Position numbers and translations under genes: made by a program
Assembly (NCBI GenBank): GCA_043719555.1
Contig: JAYSTR010000139.1
Coordinates: 1-9,477, forward strand
DNA: 9,477 nucleotides
Direction: 5' to 3'
Source: UBA4416 sp043719555
GTDB taxonomy: Bacteria > Bacteroidota > Bacteroidia > B-17B0 > Aurantibacillaceae
Notes under the pieces: model-generated
What the model was told of the DNA's origin: nothing
Seen by the model: only the letters and a program-made list of their open reading frames with translations
Databases searched by the model: none
Shown here: positions 1 through 7,410 of the stretch, piece after piece
How the letters are laid out: each line of letters opens with the position of its first letter
Numbering within the stretch: the first letter of the stretch is position 1

Positions 1-1
1 A

Positions 2-457
2 GTAGCATTGCATCAAAGTAACCAAGAAGGCGAACGACGTGATGGTATGGATATTGTATTAATTGCAGTGACAAAAAATGCTGATACAATACAATATGCA
101 GGTGCAAACAGACCATTGTGGATTTATCGTAAAGAAAAAAAATACGAATTGGAAATTATTAAGGCTACTAAATCTCCTATTGGTGGTTTAGAATTAGAGG
201 GTAGTAGAGTTTACGAGAATCATACTATACCTGTAACTAAAGGCGATTTATTATATCTGTTTAGCGATGGTTATGCCGATCAGTTTGGTGGACCAAAAGG
301 TAAAAAGTTTATGTTGACTAATATGCAAAAAACTATTTTGGACATTGCAGAAAAATCAATGCCTGAACAAAAACAACATCTAAAAACAAGTTTTAAAAAT
401 TGGCGTCAGGAAAATGAACAAGTGGATGATGTGCTAGTAATTGGCATTAAAATTTAA
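2..457 (+). CDS. SpoIIE/PP2C-type serine/threonine phosphatase, C-terminal fragment (cut by left window edge)
   Basis: This is the end of a metal-dependent PP2C-like phosphatase of the SpoIIE family, which removes phosphate from Ser/Thr of partner-switch proteins. The frame is open to the left edge. A TTG at position 8 could be read as a start, but the protein clearly continues upstream, because the catalytic domain would otherwise lack its first half. Counting from that TTG, the visible motifs are DGMD (12-15), YAGANRP (30-36), SDGYADQFGG (86-95) and the terminal DD (140-141). These Asp residues correspond to the metal-binding acids of the family, so the domain looks active. It closely resembles the phosphatase at the right end of the window, which lies on the other strand. 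N-terminal sensor or signalling domains, if any, are off the window. Its partner is unknown; the SiaC-like protein encoded at 7411-7788 is a candidate. Confidence 0.9.
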   Translation, partial: VALHQSNQEGERRDGMDIVLIAVTKNADTIQYAGANRPLWIYRKEKKYELEIIKATKSPIGGLELEGSRVYENHTIPVTKGDLLYLFSDGYADQFGGPKGKKFMLTNMQKTILDIAEKSMPEQKQHLKTSFKNWRQENEQVDDVLVIGIKI

Positions 458-1866
458 TCCAAGTTTACTTTCGTGGATAATGCCGAGGTAATAGTAAACA
501 CTCGTTCTATGGTTTTGGTGGTTTCAGTAACATTTTCGTAGCGATACTCTAATTTATAAGTGCCAGGCTGTAGATAAATAATTTCGTTTTTATCTGTATT
601 TTTTAAATTACAAACCCACGTTACTTTTTTGCCATCATCTGTATAAATACTTCCAAAGCCATTGCCACTCTTAGTTATATAGGCATTACCTGATGTGGGA
701 ACTTTTATCGTATTAGTACTACTTTGTTTTATTTCTACATCGTACAAATTAATGCGAGGCAAGGTCAAAATTTCAATATCATATTTGCCCACTAAATACT
801 TTTCAGTTTTTCCAAAATCCTGAATGTTTAAGGTATTCATATCGCCTTTTTTACGAATCACGCTCGTAGGGTAATACTTACTTAAAGTTCCTTCTAAATC
901 TAACTTTAAATAGCCTTGTGGCGCATCAATTGATATTGTATTGTGTACGCCTTGTTTAATAACAATGTTTTTTTTCTCAATAGGAGGAATCGTATGCACT
1001 AATAAATCATACGTTTTAAAGGGATTTAAAATTAACGTATCAGGGTTTCCTCTGTGATTGATAGTGTGTAAATAATTATATTTTATTTGTTTGGTTGATG
1101 CATCAAAAAAAGTCATATTCACATCTGATTCAGTGGGCTTTTTTTCTGTGTCTAACAAATCAACTTCAACCGTTGTTTGCATAATGGCTTCGGTTAATAC
1201 TAAATTCAATACGTCTTTAAAATTAGCTTCGTTACTGACATCGTAAAATTTACCCATACATCCAAAAGCATCAGCAAACTTGGCATCTAAACCAACTCCG
1301 ATTACAAAGGGGCGCAAAAATATTCCTTTTTTTTGTAAGGCAGCAGAAACTTCACACGGAAATCCACCACATTCCTCAATACCATCGGTAATTAAAATAA
1401 CAATATTTCGGCAATCGCTACAAGGTGTAAAGTCTGCAACAGATTCGCCTAAGGAGTAGGCTATAGGCGTTGTACCTAAAGGCTCTAATTTTTGTATACG
1501 TTGTTTTATTTGAGTTGCTGTTTGTGATACAGGACCAAAGGGAACTTCAAGTTTAGTATCCTTGCAATTACGGGTTGGTTTAATAAAAGTAGTGTGTCCA
1601 TAACAACGCAATGCTAATTCTAAATTCGGAATTGTTTTTAAACTATCTAAAAACTCACCCATTATTTTTTTAGCGACATCAATTTTCACATTGCTGTTCC
1701 AAGGCGCATACATACTGTATGAATCATCAAAAATAAAAAGAATACGATTAGTCGTTTGAGACTTTAGATTAAAGAAATTAGTAATTAGTAATAAGAAAAA
1801 TAAAACAGATTTTAAGTTTTTAGTTTTTAATATGTAATTACATTTAACATTGTTTACATCTGTCAT
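454..1866 (-). CDS. Exported von Willebrand factor A (vWA) domain protein, Cys-rich, with beta-rich C-terminal region
   Basis: The 470-residue protein has a basic N-terminus and a hydrophobic segment (about 18-34) ending near LKSQ, which fits a signal peptide cleaved after about residue 37. The first in-frame ATG was kept, although the N-region is longer than usual. A vWA domain follows at about 40-230 with an intact metal-binding MIDAS: DxSxS at D47-S49-S51, Thr132/133 in GTTP, and Asp161 in TDG. Seven Cys lie inside this domain (88, 101, 149, 152, 166, 171, 203), suggesting disulfides outside the cytoplasm. The remaining 240 residues look like two or three beta-sandwich repeats. vWA domains bind proteins through a metal ion; the ligand here is unknown. 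The gene starts 39 bases after the transketolase gene, so the two may be cotranscribed. Its stop codon overlaps that of the convergent phosphatase gene (454-457, TTAA). Confidence 0.85.
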   Translation of the reverse strand: MTDVNNVKCNYILKTKNLKSVLFFLLLITNFFNLKSQTTNRILFIFDDSYSMYAPWNSNVKIDVAKKIMGEFLDSLKTIPNLELALRCYGHTTFIKPTRNCKDTKLEVPFGPVSQTATQIKQRIQKLEPLGTTPIAYSLGESVADFTPCSDCRNIVILITDGIEECGGFPCEVSAALQKKGIFLRPFVIGVGLDAKFADAFGCMGKFYDVSNEANFKDVLNLVLTEAIMQTTVEVDLLDTEKKPTESDVNMTFFDASTKQIKYNYLHTINHRGNPDTLILNPFKTYDLLVHTIPPIEKKNIVIKQGVHNTISIDAPQGYLKLDLEGTLSKYYPTSVIRKKGDMNTLNIQDFGKTEKYLVGKYDIEILTLPRINLYDVEIKQSSTNTIKVPTSGNAYITKSGNGFGSIYTDDGKKVTWVCNLKNTDKNEIIYLQPGTYKLEYRYENVTETTKTIERVFTITSALSTKVNLD

Positions 1867-1905
1867 TCTACTGTATACTTAAATCTAAATACTATTTATC
1901 TTACA

Positions 1906-2754
1906 CTAGTAATCACCAAGAGTTTCAGCATTTTGTGCTAAAGCTTTTGCTAATTGCTCATCATTAGGAGCAGAACCATGCCATTTGTGAGTGCCCATCA
2001 TATAATCAACACCATGTCCCATTTCTGTTTTCATAATATTGATGATTGGTTTACCTTTTCCTACAAACGATTTAGCTTTGTTTAATCCTTCAATTACCGA
2101 AGCAATATCATTACCTTTTTCGGTTTCAATAACTTCCCAACCAAAAGCTAAAAATTTAGCTTTTAAATCTCCTAGTGATAAAACATTATCGACATCACCA
2201 TCAATCTGACGTCCATTATAATCAATCGTAGCAATGTAATTATCCACTTTGTTAGCGGCTGCATACATTAAGGCTTCCCAAATCTGACCTTCTTGTAATT
2301 CGCCATCACCATGTAAACTATATACGATTGAATGATCATTGTTTAATTTTTTAGCAAGAGCTGCACCAATGGCTACACTCATTCCTTGCCCTAATGAACC
2401 ACTAGCGATACGTACACCAGGTAAATGCTCATGAGTTGTAGGATGACCTTGTAAACGAGTATTTAATTTACGGAAAGTTACTAATTCATTAACGGGAAAG
2501 TAACCTACACGAGCTAAAACACTATAAAATACAGGAGAAATATGCCCGTTACTTAAAAAAAATAAATCTTCACCAATACCATCCATGCTAAATTTAGCTG
2601 GATTGTGTTTCATGGTGTCGTTATATAATACAACTAAAAATTCAGCACAACCTAATGATCCACCTGGGTGGCCAGAACTAACAGCATGTACCATGCGAAC
2701 TATATCTCTGCGAACTTGGGTTGTTATTTTCTGTAAAGTTGTTATATCTGCCAT
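1906..2754 (-). CDS. Transketolase, N-terminal (thiamine-diphosphate-binding) subunit
   Basis: The 282-residue protein matches the N-terminal half of transketolase, which transfers two-carbon ketol units between sugar phosphates in the non-oxidative pentose phosphate pathway. Visible motifs are SSGHPGGSLG (26-35, with His29), SNGH (68-71), QGHP (102-105), and the thiamine-diphosphate motif starting GDG at 149-151 and ending at Asn180 in DYNGRQIDG. The length fits the split form found in many bacteria, where a separate protein of about 310 residues supplies the pyrimidine-binding and C-terminal domains. That second half normally follows directly. Here the next gene downstream encodes a vWA protein, so the partner must be elsewhere or absent. 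A good promoter lies just upstream, and the gene is isolated from the Sia-type operon by a terminator. The call as a transketolase half is firm; the exact sugar substrate is not proven by sequence. Confidence 0.93.
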   Translation of the reverse strand: MADITTLQKITTQVRRDIVRMVHAVSSGHPGGSLGCAEFLVVLYNDTMKHNPAKFSMDGIGEDLFFLSNGHISPVFYSVLARVGYFPVNELVTFRKLNTRLQGHPTTHEHLPGVRIASGSLGQGMSVAIGAALAKKLNNDHSIVYSLHGDGELQEGQIWEALMYAAANKVDNYIATIDYNGRQIDGDVDNVLSLGDLKAKFLAFGWEVIETEKGNDIASVIEGLNKAKSFVGKGKPIINIMKTEMGHGVDYMMGTHKWHGSAPNDEQLAKALAQNAETLGDY

Positions 2755-2768
2755 AATTTATTTTTTTA

Positions 2769-2797
2769 CAAAAATACTATTTGCCAATGCTTTACAA
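2769..2797 (-). promoter_or_regulatory. Predicted Bacteroidota sigma-A promoter for the transketolase gene
   Basis: On the minus strand, TATTTTTG (2769-2776) matches the Bacteroidota -7 consensus TAnnTTTG exactly. A TTG (2795-2797) sits 18 bases upstream, as expected for the -33 element. Transcription would start at about 2762-2764, giving a leader of only about ten bases before the ATG at 2754. This is a pattern match in AT-rich DNA, but its position between a terminator and a gene start supports it. Confidence 0.6.
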
Positions 2798-2841
2798 TGC
2801 TAATGTTGATAATAAATTGAGGATGTTTAAAATTATTCCTA

Positions 2842-2877
2842 TAAAAAAAGCCTGTATCTATTTTGAATACAGGCTTT
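2842..2877 (-). terminator. Intrinsic terminator at the end of the Sia-type operon
   Basis: A perfect 11-bp inverted repeat (AAAGCCTGTAT at 2847-2857, ATACAGGCTTT at 2867-2877) encloses a 9-base loop. Read on the minus strand, the stem is followed by a run of seven T (2843-2849 on the plus strand are all A; some of these pair in the stem). It begins 21 bases after the stop codon of the lipoprotein gene. On the plus strand the stem is followed by a short T-rich stretch (2882-2890), so it might work in both directions, but no plus-strand gene reads into it here. Confidence 0.9.
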
Positions 2878-2898
2878 AAGCTTTTTATTTAAAATTAA

Positions 2899-3807
2899 TT
2901 AGTTAATCATAACGCCACGCACGCGAGCAATTTCGCCAATAATTTCAGCTAATTGTTCATCATTGATGTTAACGGTACTTTTACTATTGTTTATAATAAC
3001 TAACTGACCATTTACCTCTTTCGTTTCTGGCTCTTTATATTCATAAGTAATATTAATTTTACTGTAAATACCTTTTAGTTTTTCAAATTCAGTTACAATT
3101 TGAGCAAAGTATTTATCGTTTTTGTAAGCATTTAAAATCAATAAAATATTATCTAAGTTAATTTTCTCGAAACCAATTTTCTCAATTAAATCTTTACTTG
3201 GTTTTGCTTTAGCAACCTGGCAAGCAATATTAACGCCTTCTAACCAAGCACCCGAAATCATTAACACACTTAACTCGCTACGGTTTTGTGTACGCAAGTG
3301 AGCATCCATTTTATTAAAATTCTCTGTACTGATAAATATTAATGAATCGTAATTTTTATTATTTGTAGCTAAACGCTTCAATGTTTCAAAATCAAAAAAC
3401 TGTCCAACTTTAATTCCATCTGATAATTTACGAACGCTATTTAAGTATTCCATAGCCGAAAACGTTTTTTCGTAAATATTTATGTAACCTAAATCAGCGC
3501 TATAAACACCCACATTAAAGGCCATTTTGTAGTTAGTATTGTATTTTTCTACATTTGTTGTTGGATTTAATAACGTTACATCATATGATTGTCCATTATC
3601 TTTTAACATCGATGCCATTTCTAAAGGCGACGGAATAGATTGTATGATATCATTAATTACTTCGGCAGAAATATCTGGTTTTGCTTGTTGCGCAATTGTA
3701 TCAACAGTATCCTTTTTTGCAACAAGTTGATCATCATTTCCTCCACAATTTGTAAATACAAATGCTGATGCAACTAATGTTAAGGTTGGTAAAAGTAATT
3801 TTTTCAT
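2899..3807 (-). CDS. Lipoprotein of unknown function, conserved Bacteroidota type
   Basis: The 302-residue protein begins with MKK and a hydrophobic stretch ending FTN-Cys21, then GGNDDQ. This is an atypical lipobox by the E. coli rule but a usual one in Bacteroidota, where Asn or Ser often precedes the Cys. Acidic residues soon after the Cys resemble the surface-export signal described in that phylum. The mature part looks mostly helical. Stretches such as NVGVYSADLGY (98-108) and MISGAWLEGVNIA (183-195) recall a family of about 300-residue lipoproteins seen by the annotator in many Bacteroidota genomes, for which no function is known to me. It is the last gene of the predicted operon, 51 bases after the small exported protein and just before the terminator. 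A role as an envelope partner of the ABC transporter is possible but rests only on gene order. Confidence 0.8.
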   Translation of the reverse strand: MKKLLLPTLTLVASAFVFTNCGGNDDQLVAKKDTVDTIAQQAKPDISAEVINDIIQSIPSPLEMASMLKDNGQSYDVTLLNPTTNVEKYNTNYKMAFNVGVYSADLGYINIYEKTFSAMEYLNSVRKLSDGIKVGQFFDFETLKRLATNNKNYDSLIFISTENFNKMDAHLRTQNRSELSVLMISGAWLEGVNIACQVAKAKPSKDLIEKIGFEKINLDNILLILNAYKNDKYFAQIVTEFEKLKGIYSKINITYEYKEPETKEVNGQLVIINNSKSTVNINDEQLAEIIGEIARVRGVMIN

Positions 3808-3858
3808 AATGTGCTTTTTATATATGCTTGTATATGCTTTTATAATAATTAGTGCTTG

Positions 3859-4278
3859 TTACAATCCTGCAGATTTCATAAATCCGATTACATTAACACC
3901 ACAAGGATCTTTAGAGTCTTCGTAAAACGATTCAATATAATACATTCCTGTAGCTGAACAAGGGTATTCAATTGATGGATAAACTTTTTTCTTTTGTTTG
4001 TTAGTTGCTATTAAATTTTTTGAACGATCATAAACATTTACAACCAAACGACTACCCTTAATTTCTTGGTCGCAACATAAAATTTTGTAGGTTGAACCTT
4101 TACTAAATAAGTATGAAATTTGATTTGGTGCTGGTTGAAGTTTTGTTTGATCAACATAAATTGTTTTAATATAGGTGTAATCACCTCCAAGATTTGAAGA
4201 GCAATTACTAGTAGAGCATTGCCCACACATGTTAAAACTTAAAATAGATAATAGAAGTACCGATACAATTGCTTTCAT
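3859..4278 (-). CDS. Small exported Cys-rich protein of unknown function
   Basis: The 139-residue protein has a signal peptide (about 1-20: MKA, a hydrophobic core, then CGQ before Cys21). Signal peptidase I cleavage after Gln20 seems likely. A lipoprotein at Cys18 or Cys21 is less likely, because the residues before each Cys fit the lipobox poorly. The mature part has six Cys (21, 26, 68, 69, 107, 126), including an adjacent pair, and alternating hydrophobic segments that suggest a compact disulfide-bonded beta-sandwich. The last third (YPCSATGMYYIESFY, then CGVNVIGF) looks like the best-conserved part. I do not recognise a named family. It starts 18 bases after the transporter gene and precedes the lipoprotein gene, so it is probably cotranscribed and acts in the periplasm or at the surface. 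A 62-codon frame inside it on the same strand is a shadow. Confidence 0.75.
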   Translation of the reverse strand: MKAIVSVLLLSILSFNMCGQCSTSNCSSNLGGDYTYIKTIYVDQTKLQPAPNQISYLFSKGSTYKILCCDQEIKGSRLVVNVYDRSKNLIATNKQKKKVYPSIEYPCSATGMYYIESFYEDSKDPCGVNVIGFMKSAGL

Positions 4279-4296
4279 GATAAATATAGGTTTGGT

Positions 4297-7200
4297 TTAA
4301 AAACTGGAACTTTTCGTTAACGAATTTAAGAGTTTCTTTAATAATTCAAAATATAAAGTGATAAATAATATGACACTTACCATCCAAATTACCAAGATGT
4401 TAAATACAAAGGTACTTACTTGTGTGCCAAATAAGTATTTATATGGAGTAAAAAAGTGAGTTTTAGTTGAAATATATTGTTTAGGAGGATCTATAAAAAT
4501 GGCATCAATTTGTTGCACCAATCTCCCATCTTCTAAAATATATTTGTTTTTAATGTAGCCTTTTTTAATAACATCTTCTAAATATTCATTTGAATAACTG
4601 TTTTTGATACGTAAAAAGCGTTCTTGCCCCTCTGGACTATCAACAAAACTAGATACTTGTAAGTTACGCTCTTTATCTAACTCATTAAATTGTTGATTGT
4701 ATAAGGTATTTAAACGACTAAAATGTAGGTTAATTAATTCGTAAGTATCTGGTGTATAATTAAACTGATCAATATCATTTAACCCTTTCATTACAACAGT
4801 TGGGTTCAATTTCGCTTCATTGTTTAATTCTAATTGTAGGATAGATAATTTTTCACGCAAAGCAACATGTTCTTCATCTGTTCCTTTACCAAATAATTTT
4901 AAGGCATCAGTATTAACTTGCGTTAATTCTGGAATATAATAAGTCATTTTATTATTAAGCTGACTAATTTTTTTATCTAATTCAAAAAATGGTTGCTCGT
5001 AATTATTATTTCTAAACTGCTCAACCATTAACCCTTCATAACCCCACCGCGAGGGCATTACACTTGCTATAGGAGGCACACCAGTTCCTCCGCCAATGTA
5101 GGAGTTTAACTTGTCAAAAGTAAACATCGCGCCACCTAAAATCATTTGAGGAATAATTAATAAGGGGATAATAATATAAATAGTTACGGCCGAATTAAAC
5201 GCATTGGAAATATTTAAACCAATTAAATTAGAGCAGCACGATACTGTAAATAACATTAACCAAAAGCTAAAATACATTCCTTTTAATTCGATAATAGAAT
5301 TACCAACTACAGTAAACAATAAGCTTTGTATTGCTGATATTGTAAATAAGATAACAATTTTAGAAAGGAAATAAGCCATAGGGCTTAAGTTTAAAAAACG
5401 TTCGCGTTTTAATATTTTACGGTCTTTAAAAATTTCTTCGGCACTAACTGTTAACCCTATAAATAGCATAACAATAATGCTCATAAATATATAAGCAGGA
5501 ATATTATCGTTATCTCTAAACATGTACTTAGCATCTTTTGTTTTAGCAGTGTATCTAATGATAAACGATAAAATGAAAGCAAGTAGGGGAGCCTCTAATA
5601 AGTTAATTAAAATATATTGCGTGTTTGCTAATTTTGAAAACACATCACGTTTTGTGAATACAGCAAATTGTTTAGCGCGTTTTGGTATAGAGCTTAAAAT
5701 TTCGATAGTACTAAACGCTTTTTCCTGAAAAGTAACTATGGTGTTTTTTAAATAAAGTTCATTCCAATCAGCTGGTAAATACTTTCTGTTTTCTGTGTTT
5801 TCACCATACTCATCAACCTCTTTCGATTCAATTAAATTAAATATTAATTCAGGATTAACGTTTCCACAACTATCACATTCACCTATATCACTATTTAGTT
5901 GATTTGTAATCTTTTTAAAATACATGACACCTTCTACTGGATTACCATAATAAATTGGTAAACCACCTACATCTAATAAAAATAATTTATCAAACATTTT
6001 GTAAATATCCGATGATGGCTGATGGATAACTACAAAAATAAGTTTACCTCGTTGTGATAACTCTTTAAGTAAGTCCATTACATTTTCTGAGTCACGGCTT
6101 GATAAACCAGATGTAGGTTCATCCACAAATAATATAGCGGGTTCGCGAATAAGTTCTAATGCGATATTTAAACGCTTACGCTGACCACCACTAATTTTTT
6201 TATTTAACGGACTACCAACAATAACATCTCTAATTTCATATAACCCCAAACTATAGAGTGTTTGAGATACTTGTTTCTCTAGTTGTTCCGGAGATTTATC
6301 TTTAAAACAAAGCTCTGCATTATAATATAAATTTTTGTAAACACTTAGTTCTTCAAATAATAAGTCATCTTGTGAGATATATCCAACTAAGCCTTCAACA
6401 TCTTTTTTATCATTAAAAATGTTTTTTCCATTAATTAAAACAGCCCCTTTACTAGGTTTTTCTAAACCACATAAAACATTTAGTAAAGTTGTTTTACCAG
6501 CTCCGCTGGCACCCATTATACTTACTAATGTTCCTGATTTTTCTTCGAGGTTAATATTATTTAATGCAACTTTTCCATTCGGAAAAGTAAACTCTAATTC
6601 CTTACACTGAAAAGTTAATTGAGTATAATCTGTTTTTGTAACAAAAGTATTGGCAATTTCGCTATAGTATGATGTGCCTCGCGGCATACGCAAAGTACTA
6701 CCAGGTGCTAATATATAAATGGTATTTTGTTGTATTGGTAAACCATTTAAAAACACTTCGCTATCACCATTATAACGTAAAAAGTAAAGGTTTACACTCT
6801 GTATTTTAGCTACTGAAATATTACCATCTAAGCCATGCGCATGCAAGTGATGAGTACCAGTTATATAATTGAGAGTAACAATTTGTTTATCATCAATTAC
6901 TAATAAATCTTCATTTTCTTGTGAATATGGGTCATCGCTTACAATAAAATGCGACATCAATTTACGCTCCTCTTCGCTTATATTAAATACTGTACTTACA
7001 GTATCAATAATAGCTAAACGTTGAGGAGTAAATTCATTACGAGATTTTAATAATTCTAATAATCTTATAAATACAACTGCTTTTTGTTTTTGAACTAACG
7101 TTTTGTTAATTTTTTTACAAATTGCTAAAGTTTTAACTGAATCTAAAACCGAAGTCAATTTTGGTTTTTCAGTTTCTTCAGAGGGTAACTCTTCTTTTCG

Positions 7201-7383
7201 TTTGCTTTCTTTTTCAACTAAAAAGCTGTCATATAATTCTAAATACTCAGTTACTTTATTTTTTGATAACTGGTTCTTTAAAAATAACTCAACAAATAAT
7301 CTATGTGAAACATTAGCGCCAGTATCTTGTTTAGAGATAATGGCGAACAATTGCATTAGGGCTTTTAGTATTTCCTCACTCAT
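4297..7383 (-). CDS. ABCG-like half transporter (fused ATPase and membrane domain) with TerB-like and FHA-like N-terminal regions
   Basis: The 1028-residue protein has five visible parts. Residues 1-150 are helical, and 100-148 (LLELLKSRN, then ISEEERKLMSHFIV) resemble a TerB-type bundle. Residues 165-250 are beta-rich, with FLNGLPI and LAPGSTLRM recalling an FHA fold, but the usual phosphothreonine-binding Arg and Ser are not evident. The ATPase (255-480) is intact: Walker A GASGAGKTT (291-299), Q-loop Gln338, signature ISGGQ (397-401), Walker B ending D421-E422, and switch His454. A CxxC (503-506) sits in the linker. Membrane helices lie at about 590-610, 629-646, 668-692, 703-726, 731-754 and 984-1012, the usual ABCG count. 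The ATPase-then-membrane order and SRWGYEGLM (778-786) also fit ABCG. The loop between helices 5 and 6 is about 230 residues, far longer than in typical members. It would act as a dimer in the inner membrane, most likely exporting; the substrate is unknown. Confidence 0.92.
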   Translation of the reverse strand: MSEEILKALMQLFAIISKQDTGANVSHRLFVELFLKNQLSKNKVTEYLELYDSFLVEKESKRKEELPSEETEKPKLTSVLDSVKTLAICKKINKTLVQKQKAVVFIRLLELLKSRNEFTPQRLAIIDTVSTVFNISEEERKLMSHFIVSDDPYSQENEDLLVIDDKQIVTLNYITGTHHLHAHGLDGNISVAKIQSVNLYFLRYNGDSEVFLNGLPIQQNTIYILAPGSTLRMPRGTSYYSEIANTFVTKTDYTQLTFQCKELEFTFPNGKVALNNINLEEKSGTLVSIMGASGAGKTTLLNVLCGLEKPSKGAVLINGKNIFNDKKDVEGLVGYISQDDLLFEELSVYKNLYYNAELCFKDKSPEQLEKQVSQTLYSLGLYEIRDVIVGSPLNKKISGGQRKRLNIALELIREPAILFVDEPTSGLSSRDSENVMDLLKELSQRGKLIFVVIHQPSSDIYKMFDKLFLLDVGGLPIYYGNPVEGVMYFKKITNQLNSDIGECDSCGNVNPELIFNLIESKEVDEYGENTENRKYLPADWNELYLKNTIVTFQEKAFSTIEILSSIPKRAKQFAVFTKRDVFSKLANTQYILINLLEAPLLAFILSFIIRYTAKTKDAKYMFRDNDNIPAYIFMSIIVMLFIGLTVSAEEIFKDRKILKRERFLNLSPMAYFLSKIVILFTISAIQSLLFTVVGNSIIELKGMYFSFWLMLFTVSCCSNLIGLNISNAFNSAVTIYIIIPLLIIPQMILGGAMFTFDKLNSYIGGGTGVPPIASVMPSRWGYEGLMVEQFRNNNYEQPFFELDKKISQLNNKMTYYIPELTQVNTDALKLFGKGTDEEHVALREKLSILQLELNNEAKLNPTVVMKGLNDIDQFNYTPDTYELINLHFSRLNTLYNQQFNELDKERNLQVSSFVDSPEGQERFLRIKNSYSNEYLEDVIKKGYIKNKYILEDGRLVQQIDAIFIDPPKQYISTKTHFFTPYKYLFGTQVSTFVFNILVIWMVSVILFITLYFELLKKLLNSLTKSSSF

Positions 7384-7410
7384 AAATTAATTTTAGAAGA
7401 GCTATTTATA

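Noticed and set aside
8..10. TTG as the start codon of the left phosphatase gene
   Set aside because: The frame stays open to the window edge and the catalytic domain would lack its first half, so this is an internal Leu codon.
2585..2803. Plus-strand open frame antisense to the transketolase start
   Set aside because: It overlaps conserved transketolase coding sequence and the predicted promoter; its composition is that of an antisense shadow.
2842..2886. Hairpin as a small RNA or riboswitch
   Set aside because: Perfect stem, short loop, T-run and position just after a stop codon fit a plain terminator.
3821..3840. Direct repeat TATATGCTTG/TATATGCTTT in the gap before the lipoprotein gene
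   Set aside because: Only two short AT-rich copies with no promoter match nearby; chance is a sufficient explanation, though a regulator site cannot be excluded.
4038..4226. A 62-codon open frame inside the small exported protein gene
   Set aside because: It lies fully within a gene with a clear signal peptide and has no recognisable features of its own.
6940..7383. Tellurite resistance role from the TerB-like N-terminus of the transporter
   Set aside because: The likeness is to a helical fold used in many contexts; no other ter genes are present, so a resistance claim is not supported.
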